Below, piece after piece: positions 45,865 to 59,509 of a DNA stretch of 64,000 nucleotides (the first letter of the stretch is position 1; each line of letters begins with the position of its first letter). The stretch spans positions 10,316,975-10,380,974 of the forward strand of contig JALGQZ010000011.1 of NCBI GenBank assembly GCA_023105745.1, given 5' to 3'. Made by a program: the position numbers and the translations under genes. The notes below the pieces were generated by a model. The model ran no database searches. It had not been told where the DNA came from and saw nothing but the letters and a program-made list of their open reading frames with translations. The stretch comes from Austropuccinia psidii (taxonomy: Eukaryota; Basidiomycota; Pucciniomycetes; Pucciniales; Sphaerophragmiaceae).

Positions 45865-48800
45865 CCTTGTCTCCTGATGTTGTAAATACTTGAACAGAGC
45901 TTAAAAATAGTATCTTACCTCTTCAAGACATTAAAAATAGTTTATTATCTTTCCAAGAAATAAATAACAGTTTATCATCTTTAACAAAATTTGTTGTACA
46001 AAATAAGAAAGAAATTGATAACATAAAATTTATGATTGAAAATAATAAACCAAAAGTATTAATTGACAATACTCAGAAATTAATACAAGGACAACAAGAG
46101 TTGTATAAATACATAAGTGATATCAAAGAAAAAACTTTGACAATCAATTATGATGTGAGTATTGACAATCTTACAGAAAAATTAAACAAATTAAGTATTT
46201 CTGTAGAAAGATTTGTAGAAAAGAATTCATCACACCAAAAATTACTTTTGGACCATGTGGAAAAAAGTGATGAAGCAAGAATGCATCTGAAAGATGACAT
46301 TCAAAGTGAAATAAGGCTTATTACTGAAAAAATGGATAAAATTAATGAGGCTAATGTAAATATGCCAAAGTTATCAACACCATTTTCTCACATAAGAAGC
46401 CCTGTTAAACCAAAAGAGGAATTAACAAATCAATTCATAACAGACTTGAGTCACCAAGACAATAACCAAGTCTTAATGAAGGAAGCACCTCAATTGTAAG
46501 AATGGCCAACATTCACAGGAGAAGGTGAATATGACCACATGTCTTTTATCAAAACAATTGACATGCTACAAGAAGATTATGCCATACCAGATGAATTAAT
46601 CCCTGCAAGATTACATTCATTTTTTGAAAAATCTGCAAAAAGATGGTATTATGGCATAAGGCAAACAAATGGCAAAAATACCTGGTCTTGGTGGAAACAA
46701 GAAATAATCACCAAGTGGGCTAATGATGCCTGGAGGTACAAAATAGAAAATGCATTTGAAAATTCTTTGTTTGACCCAGACAAAGACAAACCTTTAACTT
46801 GGTTCTTGAAACAAGTTGAAAGACTTAATGCATTGTACCCAGAAATGTCACAAAAAATGGTGCATTTGAAAATACTCAAGAAATGTGGAGGAGAGCTAGA
46901 ACATGCCCTAAGAAGCAGGTGTATAGAACCATGCTCTACAGAAGAGTATATTAATGCACTAGAAGACATAGTCACAAGAACAAAAACTGGCAGGACTTGG
47001 AAGAAATTGGACATTAAAAGCCCAAATAAACCATTTATCAAAAAAGTTAAATCAAAAGAATCCTTCAAGCCCAATACATCCAACAATAATGAGCAAAGAA
47101 AATGCCATAAATGTGGAAGTATTGGACACTTAGCCAATAATTGCCTTAAAAAGGCAAAGATTAATGAAATTGTGGAAACAGAAAACCACAGTGACAAAGA
47201 AGAAGAATCTGACTCTGAAAAAGAGACAGAAGAGTCAGAAAGCTCTGAAAGTGATGAAATCAATATAATTAATGCACAAACTAATAATATTGACATAATT
47301 TATGAAGTAATGGATGTTAACTCAAACTTACCACAAGTTGGGACTTCTGACACAAACCTGACAAATATACAAGATGCCAAAATGTATAGGACCAAACCTG
47401 AAAGAGGAATGGGATATACAGCTGGAAAATTAAGTATAAGTATTGTTATGGTTGATAACCAAGAAGGAACAGTTAACGTAGACACAGGAGCATATTGCAC
47501 CTGTGTTGGTAAAAGCTATTTAAAAACCATTGTCCCAGACTGGCAAGAAAAGCTTATGCCAATACAAGGTGTCAAATTTAGTAGTGCAAGTGAGAGCATG
47601 AAGCCCCTTGGAATAATTGACTTAACACTAATTTTTCCTCATCCCTCACAATGTGTCAGAATCAAAGTAGAGTTTGTAGTAATGAACAACTGTACTAGTA
47701 ATCACTTCATACTTGGAAATGATTACTTATCAATCTATGGTATAGATATCTCCAACCAAAAGGATAGATATTTTACCATAGGAGACAAAAAAAGACAAAA
47801 GTTTGGCTTCTTAAATAACAAAAAACAAATCACAGTTATTAAGAATGAAGAAAAATTTCAGAAAAGGAACTTTTTATATCTGAACAACTTAAAGAGGCAG
47901 AATTCAATCAAGAATTAACAGAAAAAATGAAAGAAAAATTGATTGACCTATTATTTAAGTATAAAAGTGCCTTTGCAACTGACAAAGAGCCACTAGGTTC
48001 CATAATTGGACATGAAGTGGATATAATTCTTAATGTGGAAAAACCTTACCCACCTCTACTAAGAAGACCTGCTTACCCAGCTAGTCCAAGGGCTAGAGAA
48101 GCCTTGGAGGTACACATTAAAGAACTAATAGACCTTGGAGTATTAAGAAAGGTAGGACATAATGAACAGGTAGAAGTCACTACACCTGTCATTATAACTT
48201 GGCATAATGGAAAATCAAGAATGGTAGGAGACTTCAGAGCTCTGAACACCTATACCATTCCAGACAGGTATCCAATACCCAGGATTCATGAGACATTGAC
48301 ACAATTGTCACAAGCTAAGTTCATCACAGCCATGGATGCCTTAAAGGGTTTTCATCAAAATGTCTTAACAGACAATGCCAAAAAACTACTGAGGATAATA
48401 GTCCACTGTGGAATTTTTGAATACTTAAGAATGCCATTTGGCATAAAAAATGCACCTTCCCATTATCAAAGAATGATGAATACCATATTTCCTGAAGAAT
48501 TATCAGAAGGATGGTTAATCATCTATATTGATGATATCATGGTTTGCTCAGAAACTTGGGATAGTCACCTTAAAAGACTAGAGAGGGTACTACAGAAAAT
48601 AGTCCAAGTGAATATGAAAATTTCCTTGAAAAAGTGTCATTTTGCATACAGTGAACTAAAAGCACTAGGACATGTTGTATCTGGACTTAGTCTAGGCATA
48701 GACAAGAATAAAGTAGCAGCAGTACTACTTAAACCAATGCCTCAAACCAAAAAAGAAATGCAATCATTTCTAGGATTTGCTGGTTACTATAGACAGCATA

Positions 48801-50967
48801 TAAAGGACTTTTCAAAAATTGCTAAATCCTTGTATAAGCTATGTGACCAACAAACAGTCTATGAAATGACAGAAGAAAGAGTCAAGGCATATGAGGAATT
48901 GAAAAATTCCTTAACAAATGCCCCATTTCTTCTAATGCCAGATTGGAAACTACCCTTCAAGCTGTACATTGATGCTTGTGGAGAAGGACTGGGAGCTGCA
49001 CTACACCAGACACAAATCTTCAATGATAAACCAGTGGAAGGACAAATTTGTTTTATTTCAAGACAGATAAAGCCAACAGAAGCAAGATATGGAGCAAGCC
49101 AAATGGAATGCCTCTGTTTAGTGTGGGCTTTAGAGAAATTACATTACTATTTGGAAGGAACAGTATTTGATGTGATTACAGACTGTAATGCTGTAGAATC
49201 TCTATTAAATATGAAAACTCCAAATAGACATATGCTGAGATGGCAGATTGCTATCCAAGAATATAGAGGAAATATGACTATTGTTCATAAATCTGGTAAT
49301 ATTCACAAAAATGCAGATAGTCTTAGCAGATGGGCTCTAGCAAATACCCCTGAAAATCCAGCATGGGTACCACAAGAAGAACACCATATAGAAGGAATAT
49401 GTGTCACAGACATTGGCACAGAATGTTTTGACCAAGTTAAAGAAAGCTATAAGATAGACAAGGATTGCCATATCTTAAGCCAAATTCTAATGAAAGACTG
49501 CAAAGACCCATCACTTTCATCAAAACTAGATGAAATATGGAAAAAGGCATATCAGGAAGGAAGATTCCACCTCCTTGATGGAATCCTTTACCATAGAACA
49601 AAACACACATGTGTTATGGCCTTAACAGATAGAACCCTGATAAACACTATTTTACACGAGTGTCATGATAGTGTTGCAGCTGGACACCTTTCAGAAGACA
49701 GAACACTAGAGAGGGTGAAAACCTGCTCTTGGTGGCCAAACTAGAAGAAAGATGTTATAGAATACTGCCAAACCTGTGACAGATGTCAAAAAGCCAACAG
49801 AGCCCCAGGAAAGAAATTTGGAATGATGATCCAAATCCAAGAACCAAAATCCCCTTGGGAAATAGTTCATATGGATTGGGTAACAGCATTACCTCCAGGA
49901 GGAGACAGAAGCTATAATTCATGCCTAGTATTGGTTGACAGGTATAGCAAAACTCCCATGTTCCTACCATGTCATAAAGATGACACAGCTATGGACACAG
50001 CCATAATGATATGGAATAAAGTTATTAGCCACATAGGCTTATTCCAAAATATTATAAGTGACAGAGACCCAAATTTCACTTCAGCATTATGGACAAATCT
50101 CCATCACTTGTTTGGGACAAAGTTATCATTCTCAACAGCTTACCATCCTCAAACTGATGGTTTAGCAGAAAGAATGATACAGACCTTAGAGGACATGATC
50201 AGAAGATTCTGTGCTTATGGGCTAGAATTAAAAGATTCTGATGGTTTTACCCATGATTGGTGTACACTAATACCAACTCTTGAACTAGCATATAAGACAT
50301 CAATCCATTCTTCTACTGGCAAAACACCAGCAATGCTAGAAAAAGGTTGAAATCCAAGACTTCCTTATGACACCCTCAAAAAGGACTTAGTGGATATACA
50401 TCCAACAGCAAGCAGCTTTAAGATAATCCTTGAAAAGGCAAGACACCATGCAAACAGATGTATGCAATATTCTTTCAAATATGCAAAAGAAAGATGGGAT
50501 AAAAGTCATAAGCCACCTGATTTCAAAATAGGAGACTTGGTCCTAGTATCAACCCTTAATTTCAATAACATAAAAGGCCGAAAGAAATTAAAAGATTCCT
50601 TTGCAGGACCATTTATGATAACAGCACTTCATGGACCCAATGCTGTGCAATTGGAACTCACAGGTGAGCTAATGAACAAACACCCAACTTTCCCTGTAAG
50701 TATGATAAAACCTTACAGTTCAAGTGACAAGGAGTTATTTCCACTAAGAAATAAACCCCCACTTGAAATTCCCCCCTTGGAAGAATGAGGGGAAAAGAAA
50801 TTAGTAAAAGTCCTTAAAGAAAGAAGGACAAGAAAAAAAAAGAAAGGGAATACCTTGTAAGGTATAGAAATTCAACTCAAGAAGATGAATGGCTACTTGA
50901 GAAAGATATAAAAAAAGCTGATAAACTACTAAGAAGGTTCAGACATGAAAGAAAGCCTGAAAAATAG
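45171..50967 (+). pseudogene. Element D gag-pol, decayed
   Basis: Homologous to A's polyprotein from start to end, with the knuckle ([14 protein letters not shown], about 47103), protease DTG (about 47481), RT YIDD (about 48524), integrase and chromodomain-like end. Lesions against A are TGA at 45891, TAA at 46497, a one-base loss near 47860 that shifts the frame, TAG at 49742, TGA at 50348, TGA at 50786, and a further shift near 50830. The stop-creating changes are of several kinds (T>G, A>T, G>A, G>T). Confidence 0.92.
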
Positions 50968-51051
50968 AAAAGTTGAGCATTATTGAGCTTCAAGACTAAC
51001 AAAGTCTATTGAAGAGGTAGGACAGTGGATGATACCCTAATTACACATATC

Positions 51052-51085
51052 AGATTGTGGTACCATCTTTTTTGGTGGTAGGTAA
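51052..51085 (+). other. Hairpin, T run and polypurine tract before 3' LTR, element D
   Basis: AGATTGT-GGT-ACCATCT with one mismatch against A's perfect stem, then Ts and GGTGGTAGGTAA (51074-51085). Decay of the structure fits a dead copy. Confidence 0.65.
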
Positions 51086-53074
51086 TGTGAACCTTTGAGA
51101 TATGACCACATACCCAAAAAGGTCACAAGAAATATTTTATATAATTATACATTAAAAATAAGTACCTTAAAAACTATAAAAATACCATAAATCGGTACAA
51201 AATTTGGTTTAACTTAAAGACCAATGAATAAAAATGTGAAATAAATTACAACATTGGATTCCCCATGGTAAAATACACATATACCATTTTTGTGGCATAT
51301 CTGTAAAGTCAATATTTAATAAGTTATAAGTAATAATACCTTATAAAAACCACAAATCCTTGTTTATTTCAAATCCTAATGAAGCAACATGTGAAATAAA
51401 TTCTTCTATTGGATTCTTCATAAAGGTCCACACATAAAATATTTAATAAGCTAAGCTTCAAAACCAATACTTAAGGAATTAACCTGAATATATGCGCTTT
51501 TTTGGTCAATGCATATATTCAAGGAATTTAGCTAATATCTCTTGAACTATACATGATAGAGTGATGAACCAAAAATAAAGTCATCACGTACTTACTGTAC
51601 AAACACAGATATGGAGCTTATTTCACAAGTTACAAGCAAGGTTAAAATCTGTAAGGAATTATTGATTAAAATCGACAGAGCTGTTGACCACTTTGTTGTG
51701 AAATTGGTCCAAACTTAAAAATAAGTAGACAGTTGGATTCTACTAGTTCATTCGTGAAGAATTATGTATTTTTTATTATAATATTCAAGGTATAACCCCT
51801 TGAAATCATAGTTTGAAGTTCAAAATATTAAATTTCAACAGAAAAGATGAGTTACAAGAAAAATCATCAAAAATAGATTTTTGATTATGTAATAAAATGC
51901 TCTTGGAAGAATAATAAAGCTATGCCAAGCTGTCAGAATGCACTCTCTGAATTGCTGTAGCGTCAAAATCTTCAAAGTTATTAAGGATCAAAGTTTGAGC
52001 TTAATTTGCTCATTTATGATCACACACTGTAACCTTAAATTAAGTTTAACAGTCATATAAGTGTTGAAATTGGTGAATACTATTAATTTATGATTAAAAC
52101 TAATAAAATACACGAAATTTGGGGTTCTTCCAAGCCTTTCACGTCATCAGACTTAGAGTTATAGTGATAACTCTAAATAATGGCGTAATAGTGATGTAAT
52201 GAGGTTTGATCATGATGTAATCTTCATCAAACCTTAAACTATTGATCCATTCCAGTGGATATGATCAGTACACGTCTACTAGAAGCCTGTTGGACTCTAG
52301 GAGGGGGGTATTTACTATAAATAGAGCTCTTTCTGCTCTGTTTTCCCCTCAGACGCATCAAAAACATTAAATAAATACAAACAAAAAGGTAATATCTTTA
52401 TTCTTTATATATAAAACTTTTATATTATTAAAGACCAAAGTTCATCTTTATTATAATCATCAATTTTGACGTGATTAAATCATTTGTTTAACTGTTTTTG
52501 TTAAAAATCTCTCTAAAACTCATTTCCACGTAAAAAATCAAGAATGTTTGTAATTTCTCTATTTTTTATTGTAAATACAATTTGTATAAGTTGTATTTAT
52601 ATTATTTGGCGTAAAATATCTCAGAACTATTATATTATGTGTTAAAAGTAGGTTATTTTCTCTTCTATTCATAATTTTCTCTATATTATTCTTTTAATAA
52701 TTCTTTAATTAATATAAATAGTATTTATATTAATTTATAACTTTAATATTAGTAATATTATTGTTATTAATTGTTTTTTATTCATAAAAAACAGTTTTTT
52801 ACACCTTTATTATTTGTTTGTAACAATAATAAAGTGCTTTTGAATATATTAATTATTTCATATTAACATATTTATTTTATTATATTATATTTTATAATAT
52901 AAATTATATTATTATATTTTTATTAATAATATAATTGTTTTTACGCCAAAATTTTAATAATTCTTTATTATTATAATTATTTTTATCTTATTTATTTCAT
53001 TCGTAAGGAAATTCATAGTACAATAAGTAAAATATTAGTAATTTTTACTTATTGTTTCATAGTCAAACCTTACA
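51086..53074 (+). repeat. Element D 3' LTR
   Basis: 1,989 bp, uninterrupted, TGTGAACC...CCTTACA, TATAAATA at 52316. The bases after it (TTTAG) repeat 32747-32751. Confidence 0.93.
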
Positions 53075-53079
53075 TTTAG
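53075..53079. repeat. Target-site duplication of element D, right copy (TTTAG)
   Basis: Exact repeat of 32747-32751. Confidence 0.93.
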
Positions 53080-53834
53080 TCTACAAAAATGCAAATTTCT
53101 CAGATTCATTAGCAATTTTGCTAGTGAAATAACTTCCTCAAAATTTGGTGAGAGACATGCCAGCGTGACAAGCAAAGCCCATTATTTCACATTGCCACAA
53201 AGAAATTACTATTTTGACATTGGGTACAGTGTGAATAAGCCAATTTCAATGATCAAATGTCCCACACACTCACCTATCACAGCATCCAAAATGTCAAACT
53301 GCGCCATCATCACGTTGAAAAGGCAATCAGCCCTTACGCACCGGCCCCTGCATGGGTACACGCACACGCACACACCCCCGCATGGGCGAATGCACATGCA
53401 CACACTTACGCACCTGCCTCCACGCATGCACACGCCAATGCAACCGCACAGCACCCATGGTATTGTGTGGCGCGCTCTACCAGTGTCATCCTCAAAATGA
53501 CAATCCCATGGAGGCAGAGTCCTTTCATGGATGACTTGGTGAGATCAAACCCCCCACCTCTTCATCAAGACTGGCTGAAGGACCTCTTTGATGTGTGCAT
53601 GTGGAAACAGGAGGGTCTTGTGTAGTTCTTACCAACTTTTGGATGGTTGAGGGAGGATCCGGTGGTGAGGAATCTCAGTTGAAGGCACAGGGGAACCAAT
53701 ATTGATGGATGTCACAGGATTTGGTTTAAGACCAGAGTGTCAGGTGTGCTCGACATGAGCTTGACATTTGCTTGACATGAAGTAAATTGCCAACGATTGA
53801 CGCGAGATTTGCCCTGTTGAATAAGTGGGAACAA
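53080..53834. other. Host flank with CpG-rich low-complexity patch
   Basis: Right flank of D. At 53283-53472 the sequence is rich in C, A and CpG, with irregular repeats of ACGCACAC and CGCATG. ORFs across it are repeats of His, Thr and Pro and are not credible genes. The rest shows no feature. Confidence 0.5.
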
Positions 53835-56800
53835 ATTTAATCCCAACTATTCCCTTTATTTAGGGACCCAGATCAAGTTAGAGAAGCTGACGCACAGTGG
53901 GATTGCATAATAATGAATGAATGAGGGAATTCTTGATTATAAATGGCTGATTTCAGAAGTTTGGTAGTATGAATTGGGGCTAGGGGTGAAAGGGATTTTA
54001 TGCATCATTATAACAGATTTACCTCCAGGATTCTGGATCAATTGGCCCCCATATTTCAATAATTGATTCTCTTTCAAGAATTAATTGATATTACTCAGGA
54101 TCTTAATACCATGTTTCATCAGAGGCAAAAGGAGCTGAATAATTTTCAAGAGAAAAATCGTAATACCTCAAAGTCAACTTCCTCTAATGCTAAGAATTTT
54201 TCAATTTAAAATAACAAGAAGAATTTTCATTTTTAGAAGAGAAAAATAGCCCCATTCTTCCCTCCTGAGTAGGGACCACAAGTTGATGGGCTCTGAGCAG
54301 GAGATAATATTGAAGGAGGTCTTGTGTTCCTATTGTGGTAGGAAGCATAGTATTTACCCTTGTGTAAAAAGGCCTCAAGCCAGGTTACCCAGCCAGCAGG
54401 CAGATTCCCCATACAGGGAAAATCCTGAGAGAAGATGCTTCTTTCTCAATGGTCTTCACTGTTTATCACGCAGAGACCAATTGTGTATTCTGTATTCTTG
54501 TGTCAAACAATCTCTCAATTCTTTTTTCTCTTCACTCTCTGATAGTTTTTTCTGTATTCTCATTGATTCTGATTCTACCAATTAATTTGATGCAAAATAG
54601 TTTGGTCACAAGTATTCTTTGACCATGTCAGAACTCCCAGGGAAGATTTCTCTTATCATGTTGGCCTCCTCAGAGTCACTTTCATTATTTGTGACTGGCT
54701 GTACTAAATATCCCCTTCAGTGCCCTTCTTTCCCAAGCTTTGAATGTGACTTTTTAGTAATTGATACCCCAAGGGAGAAGACCCCATATTGGGCTTTGAA
54801 TTTCTCAATCACTTTAATCCTTTGATTTATTGGAGGAAAGGGCTGATCACCTTTAATCATTCTTATAAAAAATCTAGTGATTCTCTTCTTATCCTCAGCA
54901 ATGACCTTTCCTCTGCCACCACTTGTGCATCTCTGTTTGGTGATCTACAAACCCCATCATTCCCATATTCTGTCCATATTCTTTCCCTATTGTTTCCTTA
55001 AGCTCACCTAAGTCATTGCTACTCCCTAAAAAAAGCTCTTAAAAGATATAAAATATGTTGGAGAAGATAACTCTATATCTTCACTTTATCTCTTCCATGA
55101 GAATTTGGACCTTCCTCCTTCATCTTATCATGACTCCCTGGAGGAGTTGGTGGATGAAAAGAAAGAGCCTGAAGAAATTTAAAATTTAATGAAGGTTGTT
55201 ACTTCTGCTTATCACCACCATTTTTATTTTTTCTACAAATTTAAATCAGAGACACTTCCTCTTCACTGTGCCTGTGATCATAATATTGAATTAGACAGGT
55301 CTCTACCTCCAGTTGGGGTTATCCAATTTTTATCAAACCAGGAGTCAGAGACACTCAGGGCCAACATTGCACATAATGTAGAGAAATTTTTTATCTGTCC
55401 AAGCTCCCCTTAAACAGAAGGTCCTATCCTCTTTTTCAAAAAGAAGTATGGTAGCCTTTGTTTGTGTGTTGATTACCCTGAAATCAATGCTGTTACTAAA
55501 AAGAACAGATATCCTGTTTCTCCTATGAATTATATTCTCATTGTTTTAAATTGTTCTTCTATCTTCTCCAAGATTGAAATGTGTGGTTTATATAAACTGC
55601 TCAGAAAAAATGAGGGTGGTGAACATCTGAATGATTTGAGAATTGAATATGGCAGTTATAAGTACTTGCATATGCTGTTTGGGCTCACCAAAGCTTCTGC
55701 CTCTTTTCAAAAAAATTTCAATGATATTTCCTCTGACCTTCTCAATGTTTGTGTTGTGGTCAATGTTGATGAAATAATGGTCTTTCCCAACTCTGAGGAA
55801 GAACATTTCACTCATGTGTCCACTGTTCTTTCTGGACTCAGAGCCAATGACCTTTATCCTAAGGCCTCCAATTGCCTCAATCATGTTTCAAGTGTTGAAT
55901 ATTTATGGTATATTTTTCTTCTAAAGGCCTCAAGATGAACCAAGCAAAAGTTCAGAGAATCCCTAATTGGGCCACTCCAACAAAATTAAGGCTCTTCAAT
56001 CATTCCTTGGATTTTCCAAATTTTATTGTTGCTTCATCAAGAAGTACTCAAAGATAATCAGTTCACTCAAAAAATTCCTAAAGAAAGATTCATTTTTCCC
56101 CCTAAAGGAGGAAGCTCTTAGCCAGTTTCAACAAAACAAAGAAGATTTCACCACAGCTCCAGTTCTCTCTTATTTCAACCCATCTCTACCCACCATTGTA
56201 GACACTAATGCCTCTTTTTATACCTTGGGTGCTGTACTGAAACAGGTTACTGACTCAGGAAAGAATTCTATTGCATTTGATAGTTGCAATTTACTTCCAG
56301 AAGATCTAAATTATGATATTAATGACAAGGAACTACTTGGAATTGTCTGGGCTCTCAAGCACTGGAGGTCTTTACTTCTTTCTCTCTCTTCCTCTTTTGA
56401 AGTTCTCACCAATCACTATTAACTTAAATCCTTAATGTCCTCAAAGTTCTTCATTTGCTTTAAAGCTCACTAGGATGAATTCCTATCTGAATTTCATTTA
56501 ACCATCACTTACTGCCCTGGCTTCCCAGATACTCTTCCAGATGCATTTTCATGTTGGGATGGCATTTCACCAGAGAGGGGGGAGTATTTCATCAGCAATA
56601 ATCAATTAAATTTTCAAATGTTTATCAAGAAAGATGAGGTTCAACACTCAAAGTTCTTTAAAGTAAAGGTTGATTTTCTTCAAAACTTGGTTGACTCAAT
56701 TAAAAAGGCAGTTCCCCAAGATCCTCAGTAAAAAAGTAATTTTCAAGTTTTGGCTAAAGGTAAATATGCTGCAGATCATTCTCTTGTTCCTCCCTCCCAG

Positions 56801-57493
56801 CTCCAGCTGGAACATCCTGGCCAACAGAGGACTCTCAAAATTGTCAAGAAGGATTTCCACTGGTCTGGAGTGACTCAATTTCACAAGGATCATATTTCCT
56901 CCTGTCAAAGTTTCTAAAGAAAAAGGAACATCAATACCAAAAGGTTTGAATTTCTAAAGCCTCTTACAATTGCAAATGGTCCTTGTAGTTTTCTTTCAAT
57001 GGAATTCATCACTAAGCTGCCATTTTTCAGTCTTTTGACTCAATTCTGGTCATATTAGAAATAATCTAAAAAATTCGAATATTCATGCCAGCAATTTCTT
57101 CAATTAGTTCACTATTTATGGTCCATTAATCCATAAAGAATATTTTCTCCAAGCATGGTGTTTCTTTAAGAGTTATCAGTGATAGAGGTTCACTTTTTGT
57201 TTCTTCTTTTTGGACAAGTATTTATCAGAAGATCAATATTTCAAGAAATCTTTCAACTGCTTACCATCCTGAAACTGATGGACATTCAGAGAGGGTAGAT
57301 TAGATAGTAGAACATTACCTTTGGATTTATGGTAGTTATAATCAAAATGATTGGCACACCTGGCTCACTCTGGCGAATTTTTCTTATAATAATTCTGAAA
57401 ACTCTCCAACAAAACAATCAAACATTTTCACTTTTTATGGAAGGAATACTCATGTTTACTTTTCTCACATTACTCAAGTCACTACTTCTGGAA
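53835..57493 (+). mobile_element. Element E: old Ty3/Gypsy coding remnant of another lineage, no LTR seen
   Basis: Fragments in order: Gag near 53835-54240 (DPDQVREADAQ; TSRILDQLAP), a Gag zinc motif CSYCGRKHSIYPC from 54324, a protease relic (LIDSDSTN, near 54555-54585), RT from about 55190 (CDHNIELDRSLPPVGVIQ; VCVDYPEINAVTKKNRYP), RNase H (ALSQFQQNKEDFTTAPVLSY; LNYDINDKELLGIVWALKHW) and integrase (LSTAYHPETDGHSERV near 57260). Active sites are damaged: the RT box reads VNVDE instead of YxDD, and the RNase H aspartate in TNAS is Asn. There are many stops and frame changes. It resembles sushi/Tf1-like Ty3 elements more than A-D. Its 3' end is cut by the LTR of F. Confidence 0.78.
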
Positions 57494-58900
57494 TTTCAGC
57501 CTATGAATCAAAACAAGAGCACAAACATGATAGCCAAAATACCATAAACCAATGGTAGAATAAAATACCACCAAAACATGTGACTGAGCCAAACCAGCTC
57601 AAAAGGTATAAGAAGAAGGGGAAAGTCACCCTCTTTCCCAATAAACAGGTCCCATAATCATAGGAAAAATGATAACAAAGTTATTTTGGCTCAAAGAAGT
57701 TGCTGAGCATAAAGCTCAATTTTCACATCTCATCTAAAATCCAGAGAAAGAGGCTGAACCCTATCAAATGGGTGTTGACATTGTAAATCTCAGTCAGGCC
57801 TATCTAATGGTACTAGCAAAACCTAGCTAACACCAAAAATATAGAATTTATGCTCAAATCAAACCAAAGAAGGGTGAATAAAGTATTCACCTCCCATCTA
57901 ACTTCAACAGTTTGAGTGTGAGATACCTAAAGTGGGGTCTTCCTGGAAAGAGAAAAATATGGGATTTCTGATGATTCCATTCCTTTACTAATAACACAGC
58001 TAGGAAAAACTTTATGGAGAAAACAAAATTTATGCAAGATTTGAGAAAAATTCATATTTGGATAATGAGAATTAAACAGGGTATACCTTTGCTATATTTA
58101 ATGCTACCTATATCAAATGAGGTATTATTGTGTAGAGCACATTCAGGGCTATACAATGAACCAATGTGGAGCTCATCATCTTGAAAAATGACCAAGGTAT
58201 TGCAGTTTCAAGGGTAAAATCCTACAGCTGTTCCAATACACCTTTACTGTGCAATATGTCTCCAAATCTGTCAAGATGAGGTGTCAATTAGACAAAGGAT
58301 CCTGTTTATCCTCCAATAACTCATAGATTCTTCAATACTGGGATCCCATACAGAATCTATACAGAACTCTACATTTCATACATGTCAGAACAGAGCTGTG
58401 TGGTCCCCAGTTGCAAATTCTCACCCTTTATTGGAGAAAACTGCCCAGATGTGGATTCAAAACCACATCTGAGACCAATAAACATTATATAAGCCTTGTA
58501 TAAAGCGCAATAAAGTCCTTGTAAGTAAAGAATCTTCATTTCCTCTATGTGAAAGGGTCTAAAAGACCTTATCACCCATTTTCAGGATAAAAAGTGACCT
58601 TTCTCTTCCCAAAAGAGAAATCCCCATCCTGGGTCTCAATTCCTACATAGGCCAACTTTTTACCAATAGTTATACTATTGGAAAATAATCAGTTATTACC
58701 ATAATACTAGCTATTTTAGCATTCATAATAATAATACAATTGATAAATCTGCATTTGGGGCTTTCAACAGCGCTCACCACCACTATTCCTCCATAGTAAA
58801 TCCCTGAATTTTATTATTAAATCATTCTTATCCATGTTTCAGTCATGGTTAAAGGTTTTGAATAAACTTATAATCACTTTATCATAGACTCACTCTGACA
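57494..58900 (+). repeat. Element F 5' LTR
   Basis: Starts TTTCAGCCTATGAATC (the first TG of C is changed to TT) and ends CACTCTGACA, 1,407 bp. The inner inverted repeat of C's LTR is still visible (GATGTGGATTCAAAACCACATC). Confidence 0.82.
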
Positions 58901-58914
58901 TTTTGGGGGCCTGG
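58901..58914 (+). other. Primer-binding site relic, element F
   Basis: TTTTGGGGGCCTGG follows the LTR, then the block breaks off where A-C have CCGTG. Confidence 0.6.
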
Positions 58915-59509
58915 GAATTATTTTTGGACTTTTTGGACCTTTTTGGCTCAAAAGATCAGTATTTCTTCATTTTTCTCTCATATTTTCTCTTAATATCATT
59001 ATTTTCCATGTGAAAATACCCTTATAAATAAAAAGAATATTATATAAATTCAATACAATATTATTTTTCTCAAGTGGTACATAATTTAAACCGCTATGTT
59101 TTTGTATGAATTTTTGACATGGTTTGATTATAATTTAATCACCACTGCTAAAATTGGCCATTTTTTATATCAAACACTAATTCCCTTGTAAATATTTGTT
59201 TTTCACATACAAATAAAACCACTTTACTGTAAACAACAATTACAGAGGTGTGATTGGATATTTTGATGATTTCAATTGTCCAGTAAAGAACCACTTTTTA
59301 ATCAAAAGTTAATCTGTGAGATATTGGATAAAAACAGTATACCATACATCCACTACCCATTATTATTGATTTTTAATTTATAACCTCAATTATACATCAT
59401 AATACAAGGGTATAATATAGAAATATATTTCCCTGGAGGCCATTCTTAGATGAGAAAAATGCATTTTAAGAAGTACTAATTGACATAAGCCCTCATCCTT
59501 CTGTTTCAG

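Larger units (their letters stand above)
32752..53074 (+). mobile_element. Element D: Ty3/Gypsy retrotransposon, interrupted by element C
   Basis: LTR ends TGTGAACC...CCTTACA at 32752 and 53074 with duplication TTTAG. Without element C it would be about 10.6 kb. It is a close relative of A in gag-pol and ORFX and a more distant one in the LTRs. It is older and has at least six lesions in gag-pol. C is inserted in its 5' LTR. Confidence 0.93.

Noticed and set aside
47860..47930. Programmed frameshift between protease and RT in D
   Set aside because: A is in one frame here. D has simply lost one base in an A run, and D is broken elsewhere as well.
45171..50967. Repeat-induced point mutation as the cause of the D lesions
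   Set aside because: Stop-creating changes against A include T>G, A>T, G>T and a one-base loss, not just C>T or G>A. Only the CpG sites show the transition pattern.
53165..53625. Four overlapping ORFs on both strands in the CpG-rich patch
   Set aside because: They consist of His/Thr/Pro or Cys/Val/Gly runs produced by the short repeats and exist in several frames at once.
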